Source of the DNA: Wyeomyia smithii
Lineage: Eukaryota > Arthropoda > Insecta > Diptera > Culicidae
NCBI RefSeq assembly: GCF_029784165.1
Contig: NC_073694.1
Location: forward strand, 34,205,506 to 34,269,505
Direction of reading: 5' to 3'
DNA: 64,000 nt
Shown here: one piece after another, positions 45,501 to 57,951 of the stretch
Numbering within the stretch: position 1 is the first letter of the stretch
Layout: each line of letters starts with the position of its first letter
Translations under genes and position numbers: made by a program
The notes under the pieces: generated by a model
Told to the model about the DNA's origin: nothing
Seen by the model: the letters and a program-made list of their open reading frames with translations, nothing else
The model's database searches: none

Positions 45501-47230
45501 ACTAATCTTGCACCTTCGCTGCGATAACCGCGTGTGTCTTTCCATTGCGTCAAACGGACGCGCACTTCAAAGTAGCAACTGCCGGCAACCCGTTCGTGTA
45601 TGAGACCATCGGCGGCTCTACTGAACCGGAGTCGATAAGCGAAATTCGGCAAGAGACACATACAGATAATCCAGTCAGACCTCGCGGATAATCACGGAGG
45701 CACCGGAAAGAGAGAGGAGAAAAGAAAAACCCAAGAAGAAGCACAGTTAATCCCAAACTGAATGAGAAATAAATTAAAATAGCTAAAAGTATGACATCCA
45801 TTGGCGATAAAATTCGAACGGCAGACGGCGGTCGGATTAACGGCGGTCGATTGTGTCGATTTTTGGCGGCGGCATCTTTTTGTCCTGTAGAGGCGGATCT
45901 TCGCTGCCGGCCAAACAAAAGTCCGCAACCTGCGCAAGTGGCCCGTTATCCTATTACGTACTTGTTGGAAAACATTGTCATTGTGGATACGCTAATAAAT
46001 AATCCTGCGATAGATTCAAAAAATTATAAAAAATCCTTAATCATTTAGATATTTTTGAAATCATATGATCACTGAGCTTCCAAGCCCTCCCACCGCACAA
46101 GTTCGTTATGGCGAAACGTAATGAACCAGATGATTAATTACAAAAAACTGGAAAACAGTGACGAATGAGTGAAAATGGAAGCAACGCCACTTTCCGCCAC
46201 ATTTCCTTTCGGGGTACCGTGCGTCATAAAAGTGAACCCTCTGTCACGCACACTATAATTTTCGTACTTGACACAGGAACAGTTGGTGGAAAACCTTCAC
46301 TTTCACGAAGTGAAAGTAAAACTGTGACAAGACAGTACATGCAAAACTTTAAAGGAAAAAAGCGGCGCGCTCCGAAGCGGTGGATGTAATAAAATTCCTT
46401 TCCAACTTTAATGACAAATTTCATGCCAGTTTAATTTTTCGAATATTTAGAAACTTTTAAGCTGTCTAGTTTACAAAACCATGATTCTAAAATCCAACAG
46501 TGATGTTAAAAATTTTCATTCAGTTCACTTTCTCCAACTCTCAGTTCTGATGCCACGACTTTGTATCTGTGGCATGATTCTAAAGCACGAACTGAATAAT
46601 TCGTATTTTCCGCCGCAGCCGAGAAAATCATGCACACGGGAGACAAAGGAAGTTTTCACCATCATTGCCAGCCCGTACAGGGAAGTGGTGCGGAGGTACG
46701 TTTTTTAATGACGGCGACAGTGAAGAAGACAGATGTTTTGGGATGGGCGCAAGCAACGGTGGCAGCGGCGTAAAAATGGAAATGAACCATTATTCATAAA
46801 CATTTCCCGTTGATTTTGTTTTGCCCTTTTTCGGAGGTTTACCGAATCCGGACCGGGCCGGGCCAAAATGAGCGCCGTCCTTCCCTGTTGCGAAGGCGTA
46901 GGCGTCCTTCGTCGTCGGTACACGAAAAGTAATAAAAGTGAAGCCGCGTTTTGCAGATGATAATGATGACTTTTATAGGCCTACGGGGCGGTGGCGACGA
47001 CTGCGGGACGGACGGCGCTGTCTGTTTTAACGTCTTCATCAGATTGCCGCGCATCCATCGCGCGAGGTCTGTCCTGCGTCCCCCATTCTGCCATTCGTCT
47101 TTGTTTGCGGACTCGCATCAGGCATAAATTAGATCGTTAGCCGGCAAAGTTTTGGTTTTCACAAAAAGGACGCAAACTTTGGCCATATTTCTTAGTTTGC
47201 ATAGAAGTTAGCTGCTAAACGATGGCACAC
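45500..47230. promoter_or_regulatory. G+C-richer block, possible regulatory or leader DNA
   Basis: Composition changes sharply from the surroundings. There are repeated GGCGGCGG-type stretches near 45830-45870 and 46980-47020. After 47100 there are sites resembling enhancer DNA (CAGTAATTGTGATGAATTAA, TTTATAGGCC). None of the frames across it encodes a recognisable protein, and I could not identify a splice pair. Function is inferred from composition only. Confidence 0.2.
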
Positions 47231-49879
47231 AGCAGTAATTGTGATGAATTAATATGGCTTGGCAGCTATCGAAACACAAAAAAAAACAGAAACAAGATGT
47301 TAAATGGAAACAATTTTGTGGTTGATATGAATGATGACACATAAATCTTGGACGATGATTTCAAATTTCCGGTTCACTACATTGATTTAGTGCTGAAAAT
47401 AGCTCTAGCATGAGCCGAAGTGAACGCTCAATCTTGTGTTGAAATTCATCTCTTTTATTTAAAGTTTTTAGTATAACCTGTCAAACAAAGAATAAGGGAT
47501 GCACAACAGTTGTTTGAAATATGATCTTTCCCAATTTTGACAACTCATTCTTTCGGAAAAACTTAGTGAATAACTAATCTTTGGAATGTTCAGATCTTTT
47601 AGTAAAAAAACGTCAATGGCATTATTCCTCCGAATTCATTCAATCGGATTGTTCAAATGGCAGCTATTAAAAAAGGAATTAAAACGAGAACGAAATTTAA
47701 AAGCTTTTCATAGTTTAATCGTCTGTGCAGCATTGAGCAACAGTAAAAAAGACCAACATCTCCACTTTGTTTAAATAAAAGTAGATGACCCATGTCTTCT
47801 TCAATTTTTTGAACTTGTTTATAGAAAAAAAATGTTGTCCAAAATATACAATAAGTCGCCAAAACATCAAAAAAATGCTGTCAAAAATAATCTTGAAAAT
47901 CATTAAACTATTATACCGCAGTTGAAATGTGTCAGGAATTCAAACATCGTCCAAAACTCGTCTAAAATCGAAAAAAGAAGGTGATGAAAATCGTCAATGC
48001 TTTCAGCGTTGGTTAATAACCGGATTAAATTAAGTGAATAGTTTAAAAAATCAGATTTTTTTTAAACGTTATGACAAAACAAATAATCAAAATGATAGTC
48101 TAAAAGGCGTTACAGCTGCAATATGCACGTCATGGACTGTTAAGAAATTAAAAGTTCAATTTTCCTTTACCTCAAAAGAGCAGCGTTTCAGTTAAGAAAA
48201 TGTATAGCATTATTTAAATTCATTGCTGAGCTTCAATTTTATAAAAAAAACAGGTTAAAATTTCTCACCTACAGCCTCGTACATCGAGTCACAGTTCAAC
48301 AAAGCGCACATTACCCTCATTTTGAATGGTTGTAGGTGGTCCATTTTCTCGGGAGTAAGACTACCTAAATGATGTTTATAGCCTTCAAAAGATTCGGCCA
48401 AAATCCGAATTCTGCTTCAGCGGCCAATTTGAAAATTAACTTTTTCAGCTGAAAGAAATGATGAAGGTTCTGAACAAAAAGCTTCGAAATTTGCAACGTT
48501 TACAGTGGAATTCTAGTCTTCTTCATAACGGCATAATGCTCAGAAAAAGAAACTTGAAATTTTTGGCCACCTATGGGGGAAAGAATATCATACAGATTAC
48601 TAAAGATTTCTGTATCACCTGGAGAAAAAGCCTAACGTTATCTTGTAGCCGCATCGAAGCGTACTTTTTTGGTTCTTCCTGCCATTTCAGGAAAAATTCA
48701 CTTAACTTTAACTCCATTATAGATGTTACTTAAATTTGAATAAAATATGTCAAAACAAAAATACGGATTAGATAATTGTTAAACATTGAAAACAGATTTG
48801 ATACTCCACGATTCAACATGACAGTTCAAGTCGTACATAAAACGGTTGCATTTGGAATGTTAGTTGCCAAGAACATCATGATTTAACTATTAGAATCATA
48901 TATAACTATTTGAATCATATGGTGCATGATTATTTTTCAAAAGTTTAAAATAAAAAAAAAGTGTGAAATTTAATTTTGGAGTAAAAAAATTATTTTTTAT
49001 TGAAAATATTGTCAAGTTTGAACAAAAATAATTTTGAGAAGTGAATTTCACTCTTCTTTGATTTAATATAAAGTTTAGTGTTCATTTTCTGAATTCTCAA
49101 CTGATATTCAAAGTTGCTTGAAAACGGATGCCTTTACGAAGTTAATCATCAGGAGTTTTTTTTAATTTGAAATAATAAATCATTTAATATCAATGATACA
49201 GTTATTCCCAAAAATTCAGAGAAAAAATATTTCGAAACTTAATGTTCAATCAAATATTATTTCCCGCGTCTGGAACATTATACCAAAAGTGTGCTTTCTT
49301 TGAAAAAAAATATTTAGAAAATTGAAATTTAGTGTGTATTAATAATTTTTTAAAGGAACATGTTTTTCTCAGTGTATGATTTTTTAAAGGGTAGCATCCA
49401 TCACCTACAATTTATTCTCACACAGGTTTTCTATCAAATCGAAGTTTTCTGAGTAACAATGTTGTGAATGCTGTGAAATACATATGTCCTTTAAGAAGAT
49501 CTTAATCTTCGAGATTTATTTTTTTTTAAATTGGCATCTTTTATCTACCCAGTCATTCAGGTCCGTTTAAAAAAAATTTCCACCCGCGGAAAATACTTAA
49601 TTTTTCTGAGTCGGATACATGTGCGAAGTTTTATTCAAATAAAAAATGATCGATGAAATTTTTGCATATTTTCGGATCACTTGGCGTGATTTTGCTCTTT
49701 TATTTCTGCCTTTATTGTTTCCAAAATCGGATTCAATGATTTTAAGCCGAAATTTTATTCATATTCTTCTCTCAGAAACATTTTTTTTTTTAATTTTTCA
49801 TGTGTGATTTTGAGCTTAACTTAAAATTATAACTTAAATTTTTCAAAAAACACAAAGAGAAAATTTGACCGAATTCTAG
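47231..49879. other. AT-rich DNA, no gene supported
   Basis: AT-rich background. A plus-strand frame at 48458-48733 has a basic start (KVLNKKLRNLQRLQ) but matched no family. Confidence 0.45.
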
Positions 49880-49924
49880 ACCGTAATATCCAACCATCGA
49901 GCACAATACCTGTATGTAAAAGCA

Positions 49925-51358
49925 ATGCCATACATAACAGCACTCAAAAATCACTTCCAAAGAAACAGAAATACTGCTCAGTTTAGGTCAAAATTCGCAC
50001 TACCAACCAACATCACCCACATACCTTTTTATCATCTCCTAGCCGACATCGAAAGCATACTTAAAACTAATCCAGACGTTTCAATCCAAGACCGCACAAG
50101 ATGCGCAATAGCAAACTCAGTTCAAAATTACATCCACTACAATAAAAACAACACAGAAAAAGATGAGCTGACAAAATTCTATGAAAAAGCTATAAAAACT
50201 ACAAAACAATCCTTTCGAGAGAACCCAGATGTACTCACGATTCAATCGGACAAAGGCAATAAAACGGTCATAATGCTTGCAGAAGACTATAAACAGAAAA
50301 TGCTCAGCATGCTCAACGACAACAAAACATGTCTCCCGATACCACGCGATCCAACATCACGATACCAACGAACAAATAACGAATTCGCCAAACGACTACT
50401 CAACCTGAATCTTATCGACAAACAGACAGCAACACGACTAACTACATATAATGCCATATGCCCCAGAATATACGGACAACCCAAAGCGCATAAACCTAGT
50501 TTACCACTAAGGCCAGTAGTGCCAAACATGACCGCTCCCGCCTACAACCTGTCGAAATTCATCGGGAAAATCATACAAAATTCCATTGATAGTCCGTACA
50601 ACATAAAAATATCGTTCACGTTCTGCAACTTTATCTGCTCAGTTACACTACCACCAGACTATATTCTAATTTCTCTAGACGTCATATCGCTGTTCACATC
50701 AATTCCTAAAGCCCTAGTCACACACAACATAATAACACAATGGGAGAAGATCAAAGTTAATACAAACATAAACCTAAATTTGTTCATCGAAATAGCTGAA
50801 TTTTGTATCGAATCAAGTTACTTCAAGTACAACGAACAACATTTCCAACAAGTGTTTGGAGCTGCAATGGGGAATCATCTCTCGCCCATAATAGCAGACT
50901 TAGTTATTGAAACGCTACTAGACACAGTAACACAGTCATTAAATTTCAAACCTCCGTTCATCAAAAAATATGTAGACGATCTCCTACAAGCAATTCCTGA
51001 AAGTCAAATAGGCCATGTACTAGAAACATTCAACAGCTATAATGAACATATTCAATTTACATATGAAATGGAAAACAACAAACGATTACCGTTCCTAGAC
51101 ATGACACTGATAAGACAGGAAAACCAAAAAATTCAAACAGAATGGTATATGAAACCGATAGCCAGTGGCAGGTTCTTGGATTATAACTCGTTCCACCCGC
51201 TCCATCAAAAAATAAACATGGCCAAAAATTTCAATCGACGAGTCGACAAATTATCCACTCATTTACAAGACGCCGACAAAGCCCGTATCATCCATCAACA
51301 ATTGAGTCTCAACAACTACCCAAAATCGACTCATAAACCGCAGGCAAGAAAACATTAG
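49925..51358 (+). pseudogene. Penelope-type reverse transcriptase
   Basis: The 477-residue frame carries the family motifs in order: FALPTNITHIPFYHLLADIE near residues 25-45, IYGQPKAHKPSLPLRPVV near 182-200, motif A in LISLDVISLFTSIP (about 248-261), motif B in GAAMGNHLSPIIADLVIE (about 316-333), motif C KYVDDL (about 347-352) and RLPFLDMTLI (about 383-392). The three catalytic aspartates (one in motif A, two in motif C) are present. The frame is open upstream only to 49880, so the usual N-terminal region is missing. It closes at 51358 after a one-base frameshift, beyond which the next frame continues the protein. Members of this family lack an integrase and use a GIY-YIG nuclease for insertion. 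Confidence 0.9.
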
Positions 51359-51988
51359 TACACCACAAGAATCATCCGATGAAAACCTGAAATATACTTA
51401 CCGTTCAATACCATACATTCCATACCTGTCGGACCGAATCGACAAACACCTGAACAACGAATACAAAAACATACGACTAGCACACCGCAACATAGAATCA
51501 GTTGGACAATTACTCACAAAAGTTAAAGACCCCGTCCCCCAGGAGCACCAAAACAACGTCATATACAAGATAACATGCAAAAACTGCGACGCCTGCTACG
51601 TCTACGAATGACAACAAACATGCTTAAAACAAGAATCAGCGAACACCGAACGTACTACAACACTTGGGACAAACTACTACAACAAGGCTACAACGCAACA
51701 GATCCACAAATTAGTTCACTAAAAGAAAAAACAGCACTAATGTACCACAGCATCACACAAAATCACAGATTCGATTTTCACCAAACGAAAATTATAGACA
51801 GACACGATAAACCACACGCTCTACCGTTTATAGAAGTATGCCATATTGCCAACACAGAAAATAGTATCAACAAACGCACAGACACTGAGGGACTCAACAC
51901 GGTATATGCTGGTATTATACACACAATTAGAAATATCACACACAGCAAAACCGATAAACACGACAACCAATATGCAACCACAATCTAA
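51320..51988 (+). pseudogene. Penelope-type GIY-YIG endonuclease region, frameshifted
   Basis: In the frame after the reverse transcriptase, SIPYIPYLSDRIDKHLNNEY leads to NVIYKITCKNCDACYV, matching the first strand of a GIY-YIG nuclease with its CxxC pair. Two extra bases near 51603 shift the frame. The domain resumes as MTTNMLKTRISEHR, which carries the catalytic-arginine helix. The frame then runs to 51988 through GLNTVYAGIIHTIRN. Two lesions separate it from a working enzyme: the one-base shift near 51325 and the two-base shift near 51603. Confidence 0.8.
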
Positions 51989-52315
51989 AGTTTTAGCGTA
52001 GCTCTCCAACACACTCACAACAAACTGTCAAGAAATTGTAGACTACTGGAAAAGACACAAAACCTATTGCTCTGATTATTTAAATACCGCTCGAAGTTAT
52101 ATAGTGCTAGAAAAAGCAGTGCTAGAAAAAAGTGATAACTGTTATACAGTATAGTGCACACAAAAATAGTGACATATGCAGTGAGTACAGTTTGTTAAGA
52201 AACAGTCGAATTTAAATTTAAGAAAATCGATAATCTTTTCTGTAAGTACAAACACATACAAAAAACTCAAAACAGTAACAGAAAAAGGAAAACTACACGT
52301 ATTGTATATTTTTAG

Positions 52316-52358
52316 ACTCCTTGAAAAAGGTGAAATAAAGTCACCGAAACTGTCGGAT
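52316..52358 (+). other. Degenerate hammerhead-ribozyme-like motif
   Basis: CTTGAAAA is followed by GGTGA, a loop, TCACC, then GAAACTGTCGG. The GGTGA/TCACC pair and following GAAAC match stem II and the conserved strand of hammerhead ribozymes, which are known from Penelope-like elements. The CUGANGA core is changed at two conserved positions (first C and the catalytic G), so activity is unlikely. Confidence 0.45.
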
Positions 52359-52421
52359 TAAGAAACAAAAAATCGTTTTTGCCTCTATACACGGACTGAT
52401 TAAGCCGATAAATCTACAAAA

Positions 52422-52691
52422 TTAACCGCTACAGTCGACAAACAATATAATAAATGGACCAAGATGATCTAAATGGATCGTATCGAATGGTACTGCCACT
52501 TTCTCGATCGGATGCAGCAAACCTTCTTTGGCTCCACCTTTAGCTCTCACATAAGCACAGTGCACACAAGAGCCGATGTACCGTTTGCAATAGCTTCTCA
52601 TTCGTCGAAACCAGAAAACTTTGCGAACCACCTCTAAGACCTTCTCGGTTCCTTTGTGGCCCAGATCGTCGTGGAAATTTTGGGCGATTCG
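52422..52691 (-). pseudogene. Ty3/gypsy integrase, N-terminal zinc-binding part, truncated
   Basis: In the same frame after the nonsense codon at 52692, FHDDLGHKGTEKVLE supplies the paired histidines, and CKRYIGSCVHCAY the paired cysteines, of the HHCC zinc-binding domain. DTIHLDHLGPF gives the first catalytic aspartate. The remaining core, with the second aspartate and the glutamate, is gone. Confidence 0.8.
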
Positions 52692-54398
52692 CTACCGGGC
52701 ACGTGACGGCACTACCCACTTCAGTCCATCCTTGCACTTCCGCATAACACCTTCATCCTTCAGAACATATTCCTTGTGAATCTGCTTATCCCGATTTTCC
52801 ACCGGAGGTTTCACCAAAATCTTCATAATATCGAACAACTTCGGGTCTTCTCTCTGAAGCAGCTTTAACCAGTGGTCCTCTTCGATGTTTACTTCCATTA
52901 CATGTGCCAAGACTGGCTCAGGTTCTTCGGCTTCCGGTTCACACACAAGATTCCTACTCAGGCAGTCTGCATGCCTCATTTTTTCACCCTTTCTATGTAC
53001 TAGTTCGTAATCGTGTTCTTGCAATTCGTAGCTATACTTTCGACATTCAACTGGTGACGTTTTTCTACTAAAGTAGCTTATAGGATGAAGACCATCCCCC
53101 ATTTGCTGAAGCAGAATGCCTGATAGTCCATGGGAACAGGCATCCGTATGCAATTCGATATTCCGGTCTGGGTCATACATCACCACAACTGGGCGACTCA
53201 TCAGCGCTTCCTTCAAGGTTTGAAAAGCAGCCTGTTGAGCCTCACCCCACTCAAACACCACTTCATTTTTCGTCAATCGGGTCAATGGTTCAGCTATAAT
53301 GCTAAACTTTCTCACGAACCGACGAAAATAGTTTGCTGATCCCAGAAATTCTCGAACATTGCGGACTGGTGCAGGAAATTCACTAATTGCCAAAATCTTC
53401 TCTTTTCCTGGTCGTATTTCCCCCTCACTGACTTCATGGCCCAAAAAGTTCACGGTATTCTTCAGGAACTGCGTTTTTTCAAGATTCACTGTTAATCCAC
53501 AATCTGCTAATCTCTTCAATAATGTTTCGAACTTTGCCAACATATCGTCTACATCCCGACCACCAAAGGTCACATCATCCAGATACGCTACGAAACCGAT
53601 CGAACGCAGCGGTGCAATTACCGTGTCGATCATTTTTTGGAACACTACACTACCGTTACTCAGTCCAAATGGCATTTTGCGGTGTTCGAAATGCCCAAAC
53701 GGCGTTGAAAACGCCGTAAATTTCCTGCTGCTTTCTGCTATCGGAATCTGGTGATAGCCACGAAACAAATAAACAGCAGTAAACAACCGTCCTCCAACTA
53801 ACCGATTTAAGCAATCTTCGATCACGGGCATAGGCCAGGATTCTTTCACTGTTTTCGCATTGATCGCACGATAGTCAACCACCATACACCACACACCGTT
53901 TTTCTTACGCGCCAATACTGTTGGGCTGTTATAAGGTGACGTTGAAGGCTGAATTATATTTGCCACCAACAAGTCGTTTACCGTCTCTTCCACCACTTTT
54001 TCTCGCAAATACTCCATCGGATATTGCCTCGTATAGATTGGCTTTTCAGCACCCACCATCTCTATCACTAACTCACACTCTTTTGCCGTTCCCATCTCTT
54101 TGTAATTTTTTGCGAAACATGGCCGATAACCCTCTATCAGCTTAATAATCTTCTCTCGTTGTTCATCACCGCCATCGACGTTTATCTCTTCAGCGAGGAT
54201 CGGTTCATACGCCTGGATGCTGTACATGTTTCTCTGAGTGCCGCTCGGTCCTGGTCGAGGTTCATTCTGTTCAAGTATACCGCTGCAGCTCTCTTTAATA
54301 GTTGTCACTGCAGACCCACAGTCGTACAGGGCATCCAGATCGTGATTGCCGATTTTTACGGACTTTACAAAATTACTCGGCTGACGAATTTCTCGCAC
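52692..54398 (-). pseudogene. Ty3/gypsy protease, reverse transcriptase and RNase H
   Basis: The 568-residue frame opens with the second zinc-knuckle remnant and an aspartic protease in which the active site reads ALYDCGSAV (D-C-G rather than D-T/S-G). The reverse transcriptase follows with IIQPSTSPYNSP, the motif A region TAVYLFRGYHQI, MPFGLSNGSVVFQKMID and the active-site box AYLDDVTFGG. The motif A aspartate of the usual D-L-x-x-G-Y-x-Q core is changed (VYLFRGYHQ). RNase H begins IELHTDACSHGLSGILLQQ. Soon after YSYEL it jumps to EHDYELVHRKGEKM, so a block near 45 residues is missing. The frame ends at a nonsense codon after VPSRAR. Confidence 0.9.
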
Positions 54399-54455
54399 TG
54401 CCCGAGGAGACTGTTTCGAAATCGATTTGCCACAATTTTTAGCGATATGGCCCTT

Positions 54456-55421
54456 TTAATGACAACGGTAGCACTCAAAATTAGCATACGATTTTCCAGA
54501 ACTTTTTTCACTGCAATTGGCTGCCATATGACCCTCACCATCACAGCGATAATACTTCATGACGCTACTCGTTGATCCCATTGTTTTCACTAGACGATTA
54601 GATGATGAACGCACATTACTGTCGGCGGGCTTCAAAACCTTCATTTCTGCCAACCATTTCAGTTGCTTGAGCAAGTCGGGCAAGGAAGCCGTCGGAGCAA
54701 TCGTTCCGTACTTTCCTTCGAGTCCCAAGACAATGTATTTGATTGTGGCTTCATCTGGCAGTTGCCTCTTTTTACCCAGCGCAACATGGCTGTAAAAGTA
54801 AGTTTCAAGGCTCTCATGTGGCAGCTTTTTCCTGTTCATCATTGCCCGATGAATGCCCACCGCATCCACCGAGGTAGGAAAATCACGGACCAACGCAGTT
54901 TTAAATTCGTCCCAGGTGTTAACCGTAACTCCACTAAACCACAGTTTTGCCGCGCTCTGCAGATTCAATATTCCACATTGTAACTTCCACTCGTCATTTC
55001 CGCCATATAGATGAGCCGCTTTTACAATGGACGCCAGCCATTGTTCTGCAGTTGGCGTGGTTGGTACATCAGGATCAAACGCTACCACGATGTCCTTCAC
55101 ATCTCGAACATCAAAACGACGTGGTAACGGTTCCACTGGTTGGACCGGTTGTTGAACATTTCTCACGGCAATATTATTCAGAGCCGTGATCAACTGCCGC
55201 AATGCTGCTTCACTCAGAACATCGGGCTTCGGTTGGTCAACCATTGTCTTTTTATAGCGTGGATCCTTACGATTGAAAACTTCAAAACTTAAACGTTGCA
55301 ACAAATCGATCTGGCACAACTCCCGAAATACAGCGTCTTCCCAGCTGTCGGACACGCCAAGCACACTCTCTGCCACGCTCTTAGAAATTTCTTCCAGCCC
55401 CGTTTCGGCCTCGCTCATCAC
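54456..55421 (-). pseudogene. Gag-like protein of the Ty3/gypsy element
   Basis: A 321-residue frame. The central part (FDVRDVKDIVVAFDPDVP through AAKLWFSGVTVNTWDEFK, about residues 103-183) resembles retrotransposon capsid domains. A zinc-knuckle region near residue 290 reads YYRCDGEGHMAANC, with the first cysteine replaced by tyrosine. A second knuckle starts ECYRCH and is cut by a stop codon. The same frame continues directly into the protease and polymerase segment, so the stop is a mutation. Gag would package the element RNA. Confidence 0.85.
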
Positions 55422-55440
55422 ACCGAAACAGGGTCACGAT

Positions 55441-56440
55441 TCCGCGATTTACCTCTCTAAATCCAACGTATTACACTCTCCAACTCGCGATCCAAAAAAA
55501 AAAATCGATCCTGTATACAGAATTGTAAGCGAAATTCTTTCTGAGACTTTCGGATCAAGACGAAATTACGACCGTTCAGTTTAATAGGCGTCTTATTACT
55601 TATTTGCATAAGGGATTGAAGAATAATAGAATGTTTGACAATTATTGGGTTTTTAGGGTGGTCCTTCGAATTAAATTTAATAGGGCAATTTGAAATCGGT
55701 TACACAAGTTAAATTTTTTATATTTAATTATTCAAATTTTTTTTCTCGAAATAATCTGTTCTGCTCAAAACTATTTACTTCTATTGGCCTTTCAATATTT
55801 CTTATTTGTTGATTCCGAGCTGAATTTGTTCCAATTGATGAAAGCCAAATCTGATAGGTGTATATTGCATCATTGAATTCAATGGAAAAGAATTCAGATA
55901 ATAATTTTGTATAGATCGATACAAAAATATTATACTGAACGCAAAGCATAACACAGTTCAACATGATTGCCGCTGTCTCATACCAACTGTTGGAGGGAAT
56001 ATCATTTTTTTTATTATTTGCCTTTGCAGTTTGCTATCAGGTCGGAGATTTTTGTCAATTCACAAGTTCTTTTTTATAGGTTGCAGATTTTTTATGATTT
56101 TAAAAATCTTAGCACGCTTGAAAATAGCAAACAAGTCCCAAAATGTGCTCAGAGCTGCGAACACATTGCAAGAAAAAAAGAGCGAAAAATTATACCAATT
56201 AAGCTCGGAAAGGCGAAAAAACACTTCTAAAAGCTGAAAAGTGTCAAATAATATAGAAAATAATTCCATATCGTCACCAGAATATCGCAAACACTTTTCA
56301 GAAAACCTGAAAAACTATATGACAAACTCACACAGAATAAACACTTTCGAAACCTGGAATGACATTTGGAGACAATTTTTGGCCTCTGAGCGTCATTCTG
56401 GTTCCGGAGACACCCGTATCTATTGGTATTAGGTCACGTT
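55441..56440. other. AT-rich DNA, no gene seen
   Basis: No feature recognised. A stretch at 55810-55885 is similar to 62010-62060 (TGTATATTGCATCATTGAAT in the former), a probable shared old repeat. Confidence 0.4.
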
Positions 56441-56720
56441 CAGCTGTTTTCCAGAAACCGGAAGTTTCCATCTTAAATTTAAAAAATGGCGTCAGGATGG
56501 CGTCGATTTTTGGCTCCTGGGCATCCGATTATTTTATGCTTTAATCCGGAAAAACTGGTTGCAATATCTGTTTAAATTGTCTGGGAGACCTCCCCCCCTT
56601 CCAAAGTACGAGAAAAGGGAGGAGTGTCGAACCACCATTGAAATATTTTTGCCTATAAAAACCTATATGGATCAGACAGACAGACAAGACTGCATTTTTA
56701 TATGTTTAGATTCCCTTACG
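56441..56720 (-). repeat. Remnant of the window's tandem repeat families, inverted
   Basis: AACCGGAAGTTTCCATCTTA is the reverse of the AAGATGG..ACTTCCGGTT unit of 41437-42120. CCTCCCCCCCTTCCAAAGTA and GTGTCGAACCACCATTGAAA match the 142-bp family. One or two diverged units in the opposite orientation. Confidence 0.5.
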
Positions 56721-57104
56721 ATTTCGACTTCGTTGAGATATATTTACGATAATTTTCATTGATTGATACACGAGTTGTGGTTGACTGGGTGGCCAAGTCT
56801 TTGCAATCGGATGGGGAGAGGGAAGGGATGTAAGTGAAATCTTTGCTGTTTGGAGACCATGTTAACCTAACTTGGAAAATATGCAAGTGAGTTTTGGGCC
56901 CCTAGCGAATTTGAAAGTGCGTCAAAAGGCCGCCTCTTCATTTACTCGCCGGGATCGTCACTTCAACATTTGCTTATGGGTCATTCCATCTCAAGTGTGC
57001 ACACCTCATGTACGCTACATTTTCAGATTTGGCTCAAATTTTACGGAATGATTGATTTAATATACAAAAATCCCAATTTTGGTGCAGATCGGTTCACCCC
57101 TCGC

Positions 57105-57868
57105 CCCGTAAGCAGAGCCTGACAAAATCATTTTCAATTGACTATTATCAGGTTACGGTGACGCTTTGACCCGTCGCTTTTAATTGAAAAGCTTTTGTAT
57201 CATTCTTAAGCACTTCGTGACTCACATGAAAACTACTCGAAAGCTCTTGCATTGATTTTGACTAATGAAGGGCTAGACAATGAAACGCACTTCAATTGAA
57301 AGCGGAGATTATCACCGTCACTCTCACATGACGATTCTCGATTGAAAATGACAATGAGCGCTGACGGGGGCAGGGGGCTTCCATACAGTACTTCGCGCAA
57401 GTATATGGAAGAAGGAGAAAAGAAAATCGTGACGATATGAAACGTAGGACACTAACACCAGTTTCACAATCCGAAGTGGTTACGCAGCGCCAGTTAACAA
57501 CAGCGAAAAAATTTTTGAAATGTTGATCGAAACTAGCGTGACGTGTTTATTGGATGTCATTGCCGTTCGAACTGCGGCTTGCGGTATTGAAAAACTATCA
57601 TCAAGCGACGCGATGCGGTGCTAGTTTCAATTGAGACGCTGGAGGAAAGAACGAGTCTCTCTCTCCGTCATTCTCTCCGTCCATTGAAATAGACATCAGT
57701 TTCATTTGAAATGATCCGAAAACAACAGACGGGAAAGAGAGAAAGAAGATATTTGATGACAGTAGCCGAAAGAAATCAAGTGAGAATAAAACTGTTCGAA
57801 TCGAATCGACAGCGCGGAATGTTTAGTTTCATTGTTTTGTTTCGAAAATGTAGAGCCCTGCCCGTGAG
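57105..57868. mobile_element. hAT-like MITE (57113-57860) with 8-bp flanks
   Basis: It starts CAGAGCCTGACAAAATCATT and ends TTTTCGAAAATGTAGAGCCCTG in mirrored form. The flanks CCCGTAAG (57105-57112) and CCCGTGAG (57861-57868) match at seven of eight bases. Comparison with the right arm of the host foldback shows the uninterrupted state, which confirms the borders. The 748-bp body is non-coding. Confidence 0.8.
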
Positions 57869-57951
57869 ACCCTCCCTTTTTTGAGAAAAGTGCAATTTAT
57901 CGTCAAAAAGTTTTGTTTTCTTTCAGTTTTATCTTTAAAAGCAGGGGCGAC

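Larger units (their letters stand above)
49880..52400 (+). mobile_element. Penelope-like retroelement
   Basis: A Penelope-type reverse transcriptase is followed, after frameshifts, by a GIY-YIG-type endonuclease region and then an AT-rich 3' region with a hammerhead-like tail at 52316-52358. The 5' part seems truncated because the open frame begins only shortly before the core polymerase motifs. The element meets the minus-strand Ty3/gypsy element at about 52400, tail to tail. Confidence 0.9.
52400..55440 (-). mobile_element. Ty3/gypsy-type LTR retrotransposon, internal part only
   Basis: On the minus strand, gag, protease, reverse transcriptase, RNase H and the start of integrase follow in one frame from 55421 down to 52422, interrupted by two stop codons. 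This order (integrase after RNase H) is that of Ty3/gypsy elements. The integrase is cut near its first catalytic aspartate, where the element meets the Penelope-like element. No long terminal repeat was recognised on either side. No envelope-like frame is visible. Confidence 0.9.
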
